DNA of 14,549 nucleotides from an uncultured Actinomycetes bacterium. GTDB lineage: Bacteria > Actinomycetota > Thermoleophilia > Solirubrobacterales > 70-9. Of the stretch, positions 6,516 to 12,170 are shown one piece after another. The translations under genes were made by a program, and so were the position numbers. How positions within the stretch are numbered: position 1 is the stretch's first letter; every line of letters begins with the position of its first letter. The DNA is taken from positions 1 to 14,549 of the forward strand of contig CAMPIP010000046.1 in the NCBI GenBank assembly GCA_946886425.1, read 5' to 3'. The notes beneath the pieces are model-generated. The model did not search any database. It saw only the letters and a list, made by a program, of their open reading frames with translations, and was not told where the DNA came from.

Positions 6516-7001
6516 ATGACGGCAACGGCGCAGGACAGGCAGCCCCCTCGCTACCTCGACGTAGCGGATCGGATCTGGCCGGTCCTGCGCCGCGGGGCCG
6601 GCGCCCACACCTTCCTCTACAGGAAGACCGGTGGGCGAATCGGCCACGTGATCCCCGGCGTGCGGGGACGGATGCTGCTGCTCGACCACGTGGGGGCGAA
6701 GAGTGGCGTCCACAGGACCCTGCCCCTGCTCTACGTCCGCGACGGCGAGAACCTGGTGATCGTCGCCTCGAAGGGCGGCTTCCCCAAGAACCCGGCCTGG
6801 TTCTACAACCTCAAAGCCAACTCGGACACCACCGTGCAGGTCAGCGACGAGGTCCTGCCGGTGCACGCCCGGGTCGCGAAACCGGAGGAGCGGGACCGCC
6901 TCTGGGACCTCGCGATCGACGCCTACGGCGGCTACCGGGACTACAAGGCCCGCGCCGGCCGCGAGATCCCGCTGGTCGTGCTCGAGCCGCGCGCCGCGTG
7001 A
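6516..7001 (+). CDS. Deazaflavin (F420)-dependent nitroreductase family protein
   Basis: A 161-residue protein of the deazaflavin-dependent reductase (Ddn-like, split beta-barrel) family. Visible signatures are LLDHVGAKSGVHRTLPLLYV (55-74), the family's phosphate-binding GxKSGxxRxxPL motif, and SKGGFPKNPAWFYNLKAN (85-102). M. tuberculosis relatives use coenzyme F420 to reduce quinones or nitroimidazoles, which implies that this organism makes F420; no F420 biosynthesis gene is in the window. The first 25 residues are polar/helical, which in relatives packs at the membrane. The ATG starts one base after the SDR stop (TGAGATG), so the two are probably cotranscribed and may act on the same or consecutive substrates. 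Its stop codon lies within the start of a strong hairpin. Confidence 0.88.
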   Translation: MTATAQDRQPPRYLDVADRIWPVLRRGAGAHTFLYRKTGGRIGHVIPGVRGRMLLLDHVGAKSGVHRTLPLLYVRDGENLVIVASKGGFPKNPAWFYNLKANSDTTVQVSDEVLPVHARVAKPEERDRLWDLAIDAYGGYRDYKARAGREIPLVVLEPRAA

Positions 7002-7036
7002 TGAGTTCTGCCCGCCATGCGGGCATAACTCATCAC
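6998..7036. terminator. 18-bp hairpin in convergent gap (bidirectional terminator)
   Basis: Left arm GTGATGAGTTCTGCCCGC (6998-7015) pairs with right arm GCGGGCATAACTCATCAC (7019-7036) with one mismatch and a CAT loop. The left arm includes the TGA stop of the F420-type gene, and the right arm ends 2 bases from the stop codon of the convergent SDR. No T-run. It fills the whole gap, so it very probably ends both transcripts. Confidence 0.8.
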
Positions 7037-7038
7037 AG

Positions 7039-7896
7039 CTAACCCTTCGGGCGGCGCTCCTCGGCGACCGGCGCGCCGGCGTCGTCGACGATCGCTTCGG
7101 GCGGCCAGGGGCCGGCCCAGTTGTCGCGGGCGCCGTCGATCGTGATCGTCGTCCCGGAGAAGAAGTCGCCCGCGGGCGAGGCCAGGTAGGCGACCAGCCA
7201 GGCCATCTCCTCGGGACGGCCGGCGCGGCCGATCGGGATCGAGCGCTCGAGGTTGTCGACGACGACCTGCGGATACTTGGTCAGCAGCGTCTCGGTCGCG
7301 AACTGGCCGGCGGCCAGCGCGCAGAGCTTGATCCCGAAGCGAGCCCACTCGACGGCCAGGGTCCGCATCATGTTCTCGACCGCGGCTCGGGCGGCGCCGG
7401 AGTGGACCATCCCCGGCATCCCGTTGTGGGGCGAGAGGGTGACGCTCAGGACCTTGCCGCCCCCCTGCGGGATGAAGGCCTTGGTGGCGGCGGCGTGGGT
7501 CATCAGCCAGGTGCCCTGGACGTTGAGGTCGATCACGGTCCGGAAGCCTTTCGGCGAGATCGCCTCGGCCGGGCTGAGGAACTGGCCGCCGGCGTTGTTG
7601 ACGAGCACGTCGAGGCGCTCGTGGCGCCCAAGCAGGGCGTCGAAGAAGTGGCCAACCGCCTCCTCGTCGCGGATGTCGAGCTGCTCGTGCTCGAAGGAGC
7701 CGGGCAGGCCGGCGGCGAGCTCGCCGGTCTCTTGCAGCGGCTCGGCCCGGCGCCCGCAGCCGACCACGACGGCGCCGAGACGGGCCAGCTCCAGCGCCGT
7801 CTCGCGGCCGAAGCCGCTGCCGGCTCCGGAGACCACGCAGACCCGCCCGTCGAGCAGACCATCGCGAAACACGTGCGAATGCGAGCTTTCAGCCAT
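7039..7896 (-). CDS. SDR resembling peroxisomal trans-2-enoyl-CoA / 2,4-dienoyl-CoA reductase
   Basis: A 285-residue SDR with cofactor motif SGAGSGFG (23-30) and NNAGGQFLSPAEAISPKGF (100-118). The latter closely matches the motif of peroxisomal trans-2-enoyl-CoA reductase (PECR), as does MVHSGAARAAVENM (163-176), which replaces the usual catalytic YxxxK. At the classical Tyr position there is His165, and the family's downstream Tyr (AGVYNL in PECR, as I recall) is Glu174 here. It therefore probably acts on enoyl- or dienoyl-CoA, NADPH-dependent, in unsaturated fatty-acid metabolism. The C-terminus extends about 25 residues past the normal SDR end (GARDNWAGPWPP...), a Trp/Pro-rich tail. The ATG at 7896 is preferred; upstream reading is antisense to the next gene. 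Divergent from the lactonase-like gene. Confidence 0.85.
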   Translation of the reverse strand: MAESSHSHVFRDGLLDGRVCVVSGAGSGFGRETALELARLGAVVVGCGRRAEPLQETGELAAGLPGSFEHEQLDIRDEEAVGHFFDALLGRHERLDVLVNNAGGQFLSPAEAISPKGFRTVIDLNVQGTWLMTHAAATKAFIPQGGGKVLSVTLSPHNGMPGMVHSGAARAAVENMMRTLAVEWARFGIKLCALAAGQFATETLLTKYPQVVVDNLERSIPIGRAGRPEEMAWLVAYLASPAGDFFSGTTITIDGARDNWAGPWPPEAIVDDAGAPVAEERRPKG

Positions 7897-7908
7897 AGCC
7901 GCGCGCAA

Positions 7909-7918
7909 GCCTATAGGC
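7909..7918. promoter_or_regulatory. Palindrome GCCTATAGGC in divergent promoter region
   Basis: A perfect 10-bp palindrome lies between the divergent SDR and lactonase-like genes (51-base gap). On the minus strand it contains TAGGCT, a -10-like hexamer ending 11 bases before the SDR start. It may serve as a promoter element, a shared operator or both. Confidence 0.3.
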
Positions 7919-7932
7919 GACCCACCCGGCGG

Positions 7933-7938
7933 TAATGT
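7933..7938 (+). promoter_or_regulatory. Candidate -10 box of a leaderless lactonase-like transcript
   Basis: TAATGT (TANNNT) ends 9 bases before the ATG at 7948, with no Shine-Dalgarno sequence between. It fits the same pattern as at 1338, 2556, 3227 and 4421. Confidence 0.4.
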
Positions 7939-7947
7939 GGCTGCGCG

Positions 7948-8859
7948 ATGAAGGTAACCGTGGAGGCCCAGCCCCTGCACGAGCCGCTCCCGGGAGGCCA
8001 GCGGGGCGCGACGGTCAGCGTCGAACCGCTGATCGCCGGCCACGTCGACTTCCCGCGGGCGATGATGGTCAACCCCGGCGGCCGCCTCCTCAAGCTGAAG
8101 CTGCTGAAGGCGCTGCTGTCGGGCAAGCCGCCCTACACGGTCCCGGTCCCGGCCTTCCTGATCCGCCACCCCAACGCCGGCGCGATCCTCGTCGACACCG
8201 GCCTGCACCCCTCGGTGGCCAGCGGCGGCAAGGAGAACTTCGGTGGCATCGGCAACCGTTACGGCAATCCGACCCTGAAGCCCGGCGAAGACGTGCCGGC
8301 ACAGCTGCGCGGCCTCGGCCTCGACCCCAACGAGCTGCCGGTCGTGGTGATGACCCACATGCACATCGACCACACCTCGGCGATCTCCGAGTTCCCCAAC
8401 TCGGCCTTCATCGTCAGCGAGACCGAGTGGAAGGCGGCGGCGGCCGGCCCGAAACCGCTCCTCAACGGTTACCGGCGCCAGCACTACGACTACGCCTTCG
8501 ACTACCGCACCGTCGACTTCGACCGCGACGGGATCGACTCCTACGCGACCTTCGGGCGCACCTTCGACCTCTTCGGCGATGGCTCGATCCACCTCGCCTT
8601 CACGCCCGGCCATAGCGCCGGCCACATGTCGGTGATCTGCCGGCTCAAGGAGCACGACTTCGTGATCGGCGGCGACGCGATGTACATGCGCGGCCAGCTC
8701 GACGGCGACGTGGCGCCGCCGCCCCGCCCCTACGACGCCCACAACCAGCGCCGCTCGCTGCAGGAGCTGCGGCTCTTCCAGCGCCAGTTCCCGGACGCGA
8801 TCGTCACCCCCGGGCACGACCCGGACTTCTACCCGGGGCTCGCCAAGCGCTACGAGTGA
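7948..8859 (+). CDS. Metallo-beta-lactamase fold hydrolase, AHL-lactonase-like
   Basis: A 303-residue MBL-fold enzyme with a complete dinuclear metal site: HMHIDH (137-142), H222 in TPGHSAGHMSV, D243 in IGGDAMYM and H290 in TPGHDPDFY. The order and spacing resemble N-acyl homoserine lactonases (AiiA/AttM group) and related lactone hydrolases. The N-terminal extension (1-60), with PRAMMVNPGGRLLKLKLLKALL at 36-57, is longer than in AiiA (about 250 residues). Activity could be lactone, ester or phosphotriester hydrolysis; no quorum-sensing gene lies nearby, so quorum quenching is only one option. Cytoplasmic; no signal peptide. Start by the -10-like box 9 bases upstream. Its last 10 bases overlap the end of the convergent acyltransferase gene. 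Confidence 0.85.
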   Translation: MKVTVEAQPLHEPLPGGQRGATVSVEPLIAGHVDFPRAMMVNPGGRLLKLKLLKALLSGKPPYTVPVPAFLIRHPNAGAILVDTGLHPSVASGGKENFGGIGNRYGNPTLKPGEDVPAQLRGLGLDPNELPVVVMTHMHIDHTSAISEFPNSAFIVSETEWKAAAAGPKPLLNGYRRQHYDYAFDYRTVDFDRDGIDSYATFGRTFDLFGDGSIHLAFTPGHSAGHMSVICRLKEHDFVIGGDAMYMRGQLDGDVAPPPRPYDAHNQRRSLQELRLFQRQFPDAIVTPGHDPDFYPGLAKRYE

Positions 8860-9590
8860 GCCCGGGCGCGCCGGGCGACGGCGCCGCGGCCTTCGCTCTC
8901 CAGCGCCGCGTACATCTCGCGCACCCGAGCGAAGACCTCGTCGGAGACCTCCCGATGCCGCTCGCGGGGGGCGTCCTCCTCGACCGGGAAGCGCAGCGGC
9001 TCGCCGTACTGGACGGTAACCCTGGGGAAGCGCAGCCGTTTCCAGCCGCGCACCCCGGCCGAGCCGTGGATCGCGACCGGGATCACCGGCACTCCGGTTT
9101 CCAGGGCGAGCCGCCCGACCCCCGGTTTCGCGTGACCCAGCTCGCGGCTGCGCGAGCGGCCGCCCTCGATGTAGATCAGCACCATCCCGCCCTGGCCGAG
9201 GATCGTCCGGGCGGTGACGAAGGCCTCTTCGTCGCGGGCGCCGCGGCGGACCGGGAAGACGCCGCCGTGGAAGAAGATGAACTCGATCACCGGGTTCTTG
9301 AAGAGCTGGGATTTGGCCATGAAGCGGAGCTGGCGGCGCAGGTAGACGCCGGCGAAGAAGTGGTCCCAGGCGCTGAAGTGGTTGGGGGCGAGGATCACCG
9401 GCGCCTGCTTGGGGACGTTCTCGAGCCCGATTGCCCGGGTCCGGAAGACGGCCAGGGTCGGCGGGGTGAGGACGGCGCGGGCGAGCGTGTAGATCCAGTC
9501 CGGCTCGCGGCTGCGGGCGCGCTCGTGGAAGCGCGTGAAGTACTCGGCCGGGCGGGGGTCCCGGTAAACCTGTGGTCGCATCTCCTCCAT
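8850..9590 (-). CDS. PlsC-type lysophospholipid (1-acylglycerol-3-phosphate) acyltransferase
   Basis: A 246-residue acyltransferase of the PlsC/LPLAT family. The catalytic HX4D motif is NHFSAWDHF (H71, D76), the substrate-binding block is GGVFPVRRGARDE (109-121), EGGRSRS (142-148) corresponds to the EGTRS motif, and VPVIPVAIHGS (167-177) is the fourth block. It would transfer an acyl chain to lysophosphatidate or a related lysolipid at the membrane. Hydrophobic content around 35-50 could be a membrane-associating helix. The first of two close ATGs (9590) is taken; the second (9581) would leave almost no space after the GGAGGAG stretch. Gene end overlaps the lactonase-like gene tail-to-tail by 10 bases. 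With glpK upstream on the same strand, a glycerolipid context is plausible. Confidence 0.9.
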   Translation of the reverse strand: MEEMRPQVYRDPRPAEYFTRFHERARSREPDWIYTLARAVLTPPTLAVFRTRAIGLENVPKQAPVILAPNHFSAWDHFFAGVYLRRQLRFMAKSQLFKNPVIEFIFFHGGVFPVRRGARDEEAFVTARTILGQGGMVLIYIEGGRSRSRELGHAKPGVGRLALETGVPVIPVAIHGSAGVRGWKRLRFPRVTVQYGEPLRFPVEEDAPRERHREVSDEVFARVREMYAALESEGRGAVARRARAHS

Positions 9591-9677
9591 GGCGGGTCGG
9601 CACCCGGGGGGCGCCGAGGTTGCCTACCCTGGGCGAGCGGCGCGGTTACGCCGGCTCGACGAAGTCGGGCAGAAACC

Positions 9678-9691
9678 GCCCCTATGGGGGC
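9678..9691 (-). terminator. Short hairpin downstream of glpK
   Basis: GCCCC (9678-9682) and GGGGC (9687-9691) flank a 4-base loop, 16 bases after the glpK stop. On the minus strand the stem is followed by GGTTT, a weak T-tract. Candidate terminator in the 116-base gap between glpK and the acyltransferase gene; otherwise I see nothing in this gap. Confidence 0.35.
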
Positions 9692-9706
9692 CGAAAGTGT
9701 CCGCGT

Positions 9707-11158
9707 TCAGCCGGCGGCCCAGCCGCGCGAGCGCTCCAGGGCTCGCCGCCACTCAGCCAGCAGCGAGGCGCGCTCGTCCTCGCTCATCCGCGGCTCGTAG
9801 GTGCGCGCCGGGCGCCACCTCTCAGCTGCCTCCTCGCGGCTCCAGCGGCCGCTGGCGATCCCTGCCAGGTAGGCCGCACCGAGGGCGGTCGTCTCGGCGA
9901 TCTCCGGGACCACGACCGGGGCTCCGAGCACGTCGGCCTGGAACTGCATCAGCCAGGCGTTCTCGGTGGCGCCGCCGTCTGCCTTCAGCACCTCGAGCCG
10001 CTCGCCGCTTGCCGCCTCCTGGGCCCGCACCGCGTCGACGGCCTGGTACGCGATCGCCTCCAGGGCCGCCCGGGCGAGGTGGGCGCGGCCGCTGCCGCGG
10101 GTGAGGCCGACGATCGTGCCGCGAGCGTAGGGGTCCCAGTGCGGCGAGCCGAGCCCGGTCAGGGCGGGCACGAAATAGACGCCGTCGTTCGAGTCGAGCG
10201 AGGCGGCGAGGGGTTCGGTGTCGGCGGCCTCCTCGATCACGCCGAGCCCGTCGCGCAGCCACTGCACGGCGGCACCGGTGACGAAGATCGAGGCCTCGAG
10301 CGCGTAGGCGACCTCATCGCCGAGTCCCCAGGCGACCGTCGCCAGCAGCCCGTCGCCGGGCACCGGCGCCGCGGCGCCGGTGTTGAGGAGGACGAAGCTG
10401 CCGGTCCCGTAGGTGTTCTTCGCCATCCCCCGCTGGTGACAGGCCTGGCCGAACAGGGCCGCCTGCTGGTCGCCGGCGATTCCCGCCACCGGCACCTCGC
10501 CGCCGAACTCGCCGGTGGTCCCGAAGACGTGCGCCGAGGGCAGCGGCTCCGGCAGCCGCTCCGGATCGACACCGAGCAGCGCGCAGAGCTCCCCGTCCCA
10601 GCCGAGCCGGTGGATGTCGAACAGCATCGTCCGCGCCGCGTTGGAGTAGTCGGTGACGTGGCGGCCGGTCAGCTTGAAGAGCAGCCAGGAGTCGATCGTC
10701 CCGAACACCGCCCGCTCGGCGCCTTCGGCGTTCGCCAGCAGCCACTCGATCTTGGTCGCGGAGAAGTAGGGGTCGATCGTCAGCCCGGTGCGCTCGCGAA
10801 CCAGCGCCTCGTGTCCCCGCTCGCGCAGCTCGTCGCAGCGGGCCGCGGTGCGGCGGTCCTGCCAGACCAGCGCCCGGTGCACCGGCTCGCCGGTCGCGGG
10901 GTCCCAGGCGACGACGGTCTCGCGCTGGTTGGTGATCCCGATCGCCTCCAACTCGTAGCCCTCGATGTCGGCGGCGGCGATCGCCTCGGCGGCGACCCCG
11001 CGGGTGACGTGCCAGATCTCGGCGGCGTCGTGCTCGACCCAGCCGGGCCGCGGGAAGAACTGCTGGAACTCCGAGTAGGCACGGCCCGCGATCCGCCCCT
11101 CCCCGTCGAAGACGAGGCAGGTCGTCCCGGTCGTCCCCTGGTCGATCGCGAGGATCAC
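9707..11158 (-). CDS. glpK: Glycerol kinase
   Basis: A 483-residue FGGY-family kinase that phosphorylates glycerol to sn-glycerol-3-phosphate, feeding lipid synthesis or glycolysis. It is near full family length (E. coli 502). Landmarks: DQGTT (6-10, phosphate loop), GITNQRE (74-80; R79/E80 correspond to the glycerol-binding Arg/Glu), YFSATKIEWLL (131-141; Tyr135-equivalent Y131), GIAGDQQAALFGQ (227-238; D230 the catalytic base), TGLGSPHWDPYARG (334-347), the FGGY signature GLTRGSGRAHL (351-361) and ADGGATEN (393-400, adenine site). The start is GTG at 11158, because an in-frame TAG lies 15 bases upstream. No glpF or glpD is adjacent. Regulation: a -35/-10 promoter with phased repeats about 175 bases upstream and a structured leader. 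Confidence 0.97.
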   Translation of the reverse strand: MILAIDQGTTGTTCLVFDGEGRIAGRAYSEFQQFFPRPGWVEHDAAEIWHVTRGVAAEAIAAADIEGYELEAIGITNQRETVVAWDPATGEPVHRALVWQDRRTAARCDELRERGHEALVRERTGLTIDPYFSATKIEWLLANAEGAERAVFGTIDSWLLFKLTGRHVTDYSNAARTMLFDIHRLGWDGELCALLGVDPERLPEPLPSAHVFGTTGEFGGEVPVAGIAGDQQAALFGQACHQRGMAKNTYGTGSFVLLNTGAAAPVPGDGLLATVAWGLGDEVAYALEASIFVTGAAVQWLRDGLGVIEEAADTEPLAASLDSNDGVYFVPALTGLGSPHWDPYARGTIVGLTRGSGRAHLARAALEAIAYQAVDAVRAQEAASGERLEVLKADGGATENAWLMQFQADVLGAPVVVPEIAETTALGAAYLAGIASGRWSREEAAERWRPARTYEPRMSEDERASLLAEWRRALERSRGWAAG

Positions 11159-11171
11159 GTCAGGCGTCCCA

Positions 11172-11193
11172 ACCTACCGGCAACCGGGTAGGC
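11172..11193 (-). repeat. Inverted repeat CCTACC / GGTAGG just upstream of glpK start
   Basis: CCTACC and GGTAGG arms lie 10-35 bases before the glpK GTG, separated by about 8 bases of GC-rich sequence. In mRNA it could form a small stem close to the ribosome entry site, and no Shine-Dalgarno sequence is seen there. On the minus strand the proximal arm reads TAGGTT, itself -10-like but 12 bases from the start. Confidence 0.35.
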
Positions 11194-11197
11194 GGGC

Positions 11198-11228
11198 GGG
11201 CGCCGGAGATGGGACCTCTCCGGCGCCC
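11198..11228 (-). repeat. Perfect 12-bp hairpin in glpK leader
   Basis: GGGCGCCGGAGA (11198-11209) and TCTCCGGCGCCC (11217-11228) are exact reverse complements around a 7-base loop. It lies 40-70 bases before the glpK start, downstream of the predicted transcription start, so it would be part of the leader RNA. Confidence 0.65.
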
Positions 11229-11249
11229 TGCCTGGTCGCCGTTCTGCCG

Positions 11250-11277
11250 TGGCGTCGTCACAGGGGGGACGACGCCA
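11250..11277 (-). repeat. Perfect 10-bp hairpin in glpK leader
   Basis: TGGCGTCGTC (11250-11259) and GACGACGCCA (11268-11277) pair exactly around an 8-base loop that is five C plus TGT on the minus strand. It lies between the predicted glpK transcription start and the second hairpin. It could act as an attenuator or regulatory fold, or be a terminator for the upstream operon. Confidence 0.6.
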
Positions 11278-11313
11278 GCTCTTAACCTCTGCCACAGCAG
11301 CACGGCACCTGCC

Positions 11314-11349
11314 TGTAAACAACAGTACTAGAGTGTAAAAGCCGGTACT
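11314..11349 (-). promoter_or_regulatory. Phased direct repeats over the glpK promoter (candidate operator)
   Basis: TGTAAA-N5-GTACT occurs twice with an exact 20-base period (11314-11329 and 11334-11349). Within it, GTA recurs every 10 bases at 11315, 11325, 11335 and 11345, so four half-sites face one side of the helix. The array covers the -10 box, spacer and predicted start of the minus-strand promoter, which suggests binding by a repressor or an OmpR/PhoB-like regulator. Regulator identity is unknown. Confidence 0.55.
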
Positions 11350-11360
11350 TATCCTGTCAA
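11332..11360 (-). promoter_or_regulatory. Sigma70/SigA-type promoter of glpK
   Basis: Read on the minus strand, TTGACA (11360-11355) is followed after exactly 17 bases by TACACT (11337-11332). This is a perfect -35 and a good -10. Transcription would start near 11325, giving a leader of about 165 bases before the glpK GTG. It is the only near-consensus -35/-10 pair I found in the window, in a locally AT-rich patch. The stretch 11361-11498 further upstream shows no gene or clear element. Confidence 0.7.
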
Positions 11361-11498
11361 GCGCTGCCGCGGGCCTTGGCCGAGGACCAACGTCGAGGAG
11401 AGCTCGCGCTTGAAGGGCTCCGATTCGGCCCCCCGGGGGATGTGACGGGGCGAAGCACGCCGCGGTGCCCGCGAGTCGCCAGCTCGCCGCTCATTCCC

Positions 11499-12158
11499 CT
11501 AGCGATAGAGCTCCACGTAGAAGGGAGCATCGTCGGGCCCAACCGGGACGGCGCTCGGGTTCCAGATCGAGACCTGCACCGCCGGGGAGGGACAGTTGGC
11601 CGTCCCGCCCACCGCCAGCTGGGCGCCGGTGGGGCCGCCGGCCCCTCGTACCGTCACCTGCCCGCCGCGCGGGGCGAAGGAAGGCACCGTGATGCAGTAG
11701 ATGCCTTTGGTGGTGTGGGTTACGTTGGGGCTGGTGAGGCCCTTGGAGTTGCCGGCTTCGACGGTGCCGACGGCGTTGACCGCCGCGAACACGGCGGGGT
11801 TGGCGGAGTTGGCCGAGGGGACCTCGGAGAGGCTCGACTCGTTGACCTTGTCGCCGTTGACCGCGTCGTTGGCGATCTTGGCGGTAATGACGGCCCCGTC
11901 GGCGAGATGGTCGGTGCCGACCGCCCCGGCGCCGAGCTTGGCGCTCGTCACCGCCGAGTTCTTCAGCTTCGCCGCGTCGACCGCTTCGTTCTTGATTTTC
12001 GCGGTGGTGACGGCGCTGGCCTTGATCTGGGTGGCGCCGATCTTCTTGGTGTGCTTGTTCTGCTTGGCCGCCGCGGCGACCCCGCCGCCGAGCAGCAGGA
12101 AGACGGCCACGGTCGACATCACGTTGGCGTAGGTGAGGTGCACACGGATCTTCTTCAT
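11499..12158 (-). CDS. Secreted decapeptide-repeat protein
   Basis: A 219-residue protein of unknown function. Residues 1-31 (KKIRVHLTYANVMSTVAVF...) form a signal peptide or N-terminal membrane anchor of a type common in Solirubrobacterales secreted proteins. Residues 41-110 are seven consecutive ten-residue units of pattern xTAKIKNxAV (for example TTAKIKNEAV, DAAKLKNSAV, ITAKIANDAV), strictly in register. The C-terminal part (about 120-219) looks like a small beta domain with two Cys (C155, C189) that could form a disulfide. Similar repeats occur in surface or fibre-like proteins, so an extracellular stalk plus head is a reasonable guess. The start ATG has a Shine-Dalgarno site that overlaps the stop of the preceding gene. 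It is the last gene of the MMPL operon. Confidence 0.85.
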   Translation of the reverse strand: MKKIRVHLTYANVMSTVAVFLLLGGGVAAAAKQNKHTKKIGATQIKASAVTTAKIKNEAVDAAKLKNSAVTSAKLGAGAVGTDHLADGAVITAKIANDAVNGDKVNESSLSEVPSANSANPAVFAAVNAVGTVEAGNSKGLTSPNVTHTTKGIYCITVPSFAPRGGQVTVRGAGGPTGAQLAVGGTANCPSPAVQVSIWNPSAVPVGPDDAPFYVELYR

Positions 12159-12163
12159 CGATT

Positions 12164-12170
12164 TCTCCTC
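12164..12170 (-). promoter_or_regulatory. Shine-Dalgarno site overlapping the upstream stop codon
   Basis: On the minus strand GAGGAGA (12170-12164) lies 5 bases before the ATG of the decapeptide-repeat gene. Its first bases are shared with the TGA stop of the preceding gene (TGAGGAGA). This fixes the start and implies translational coupling. Confidence 0.75.

Noticed and set aside
7039..9603. 854-codon minus-strand frame that would fuse something to the SDR
   Set aside because: Its first two thirds are antisense to the lactonase-like gene and out of frame with the acyltransferase; only the last 285 codons are real SDR.
9572..11191. 539-codon plus-strand frame across glpK
   Set aside because: It is the shadow of glpK, which has every expected motif on the minus strand.
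11829..12038. 30-bp periodic DNA considered as a CRISPR-like array
   Set aside because: The period is continuous, coding, in frame and without spacers; it encodes a protein repeat.
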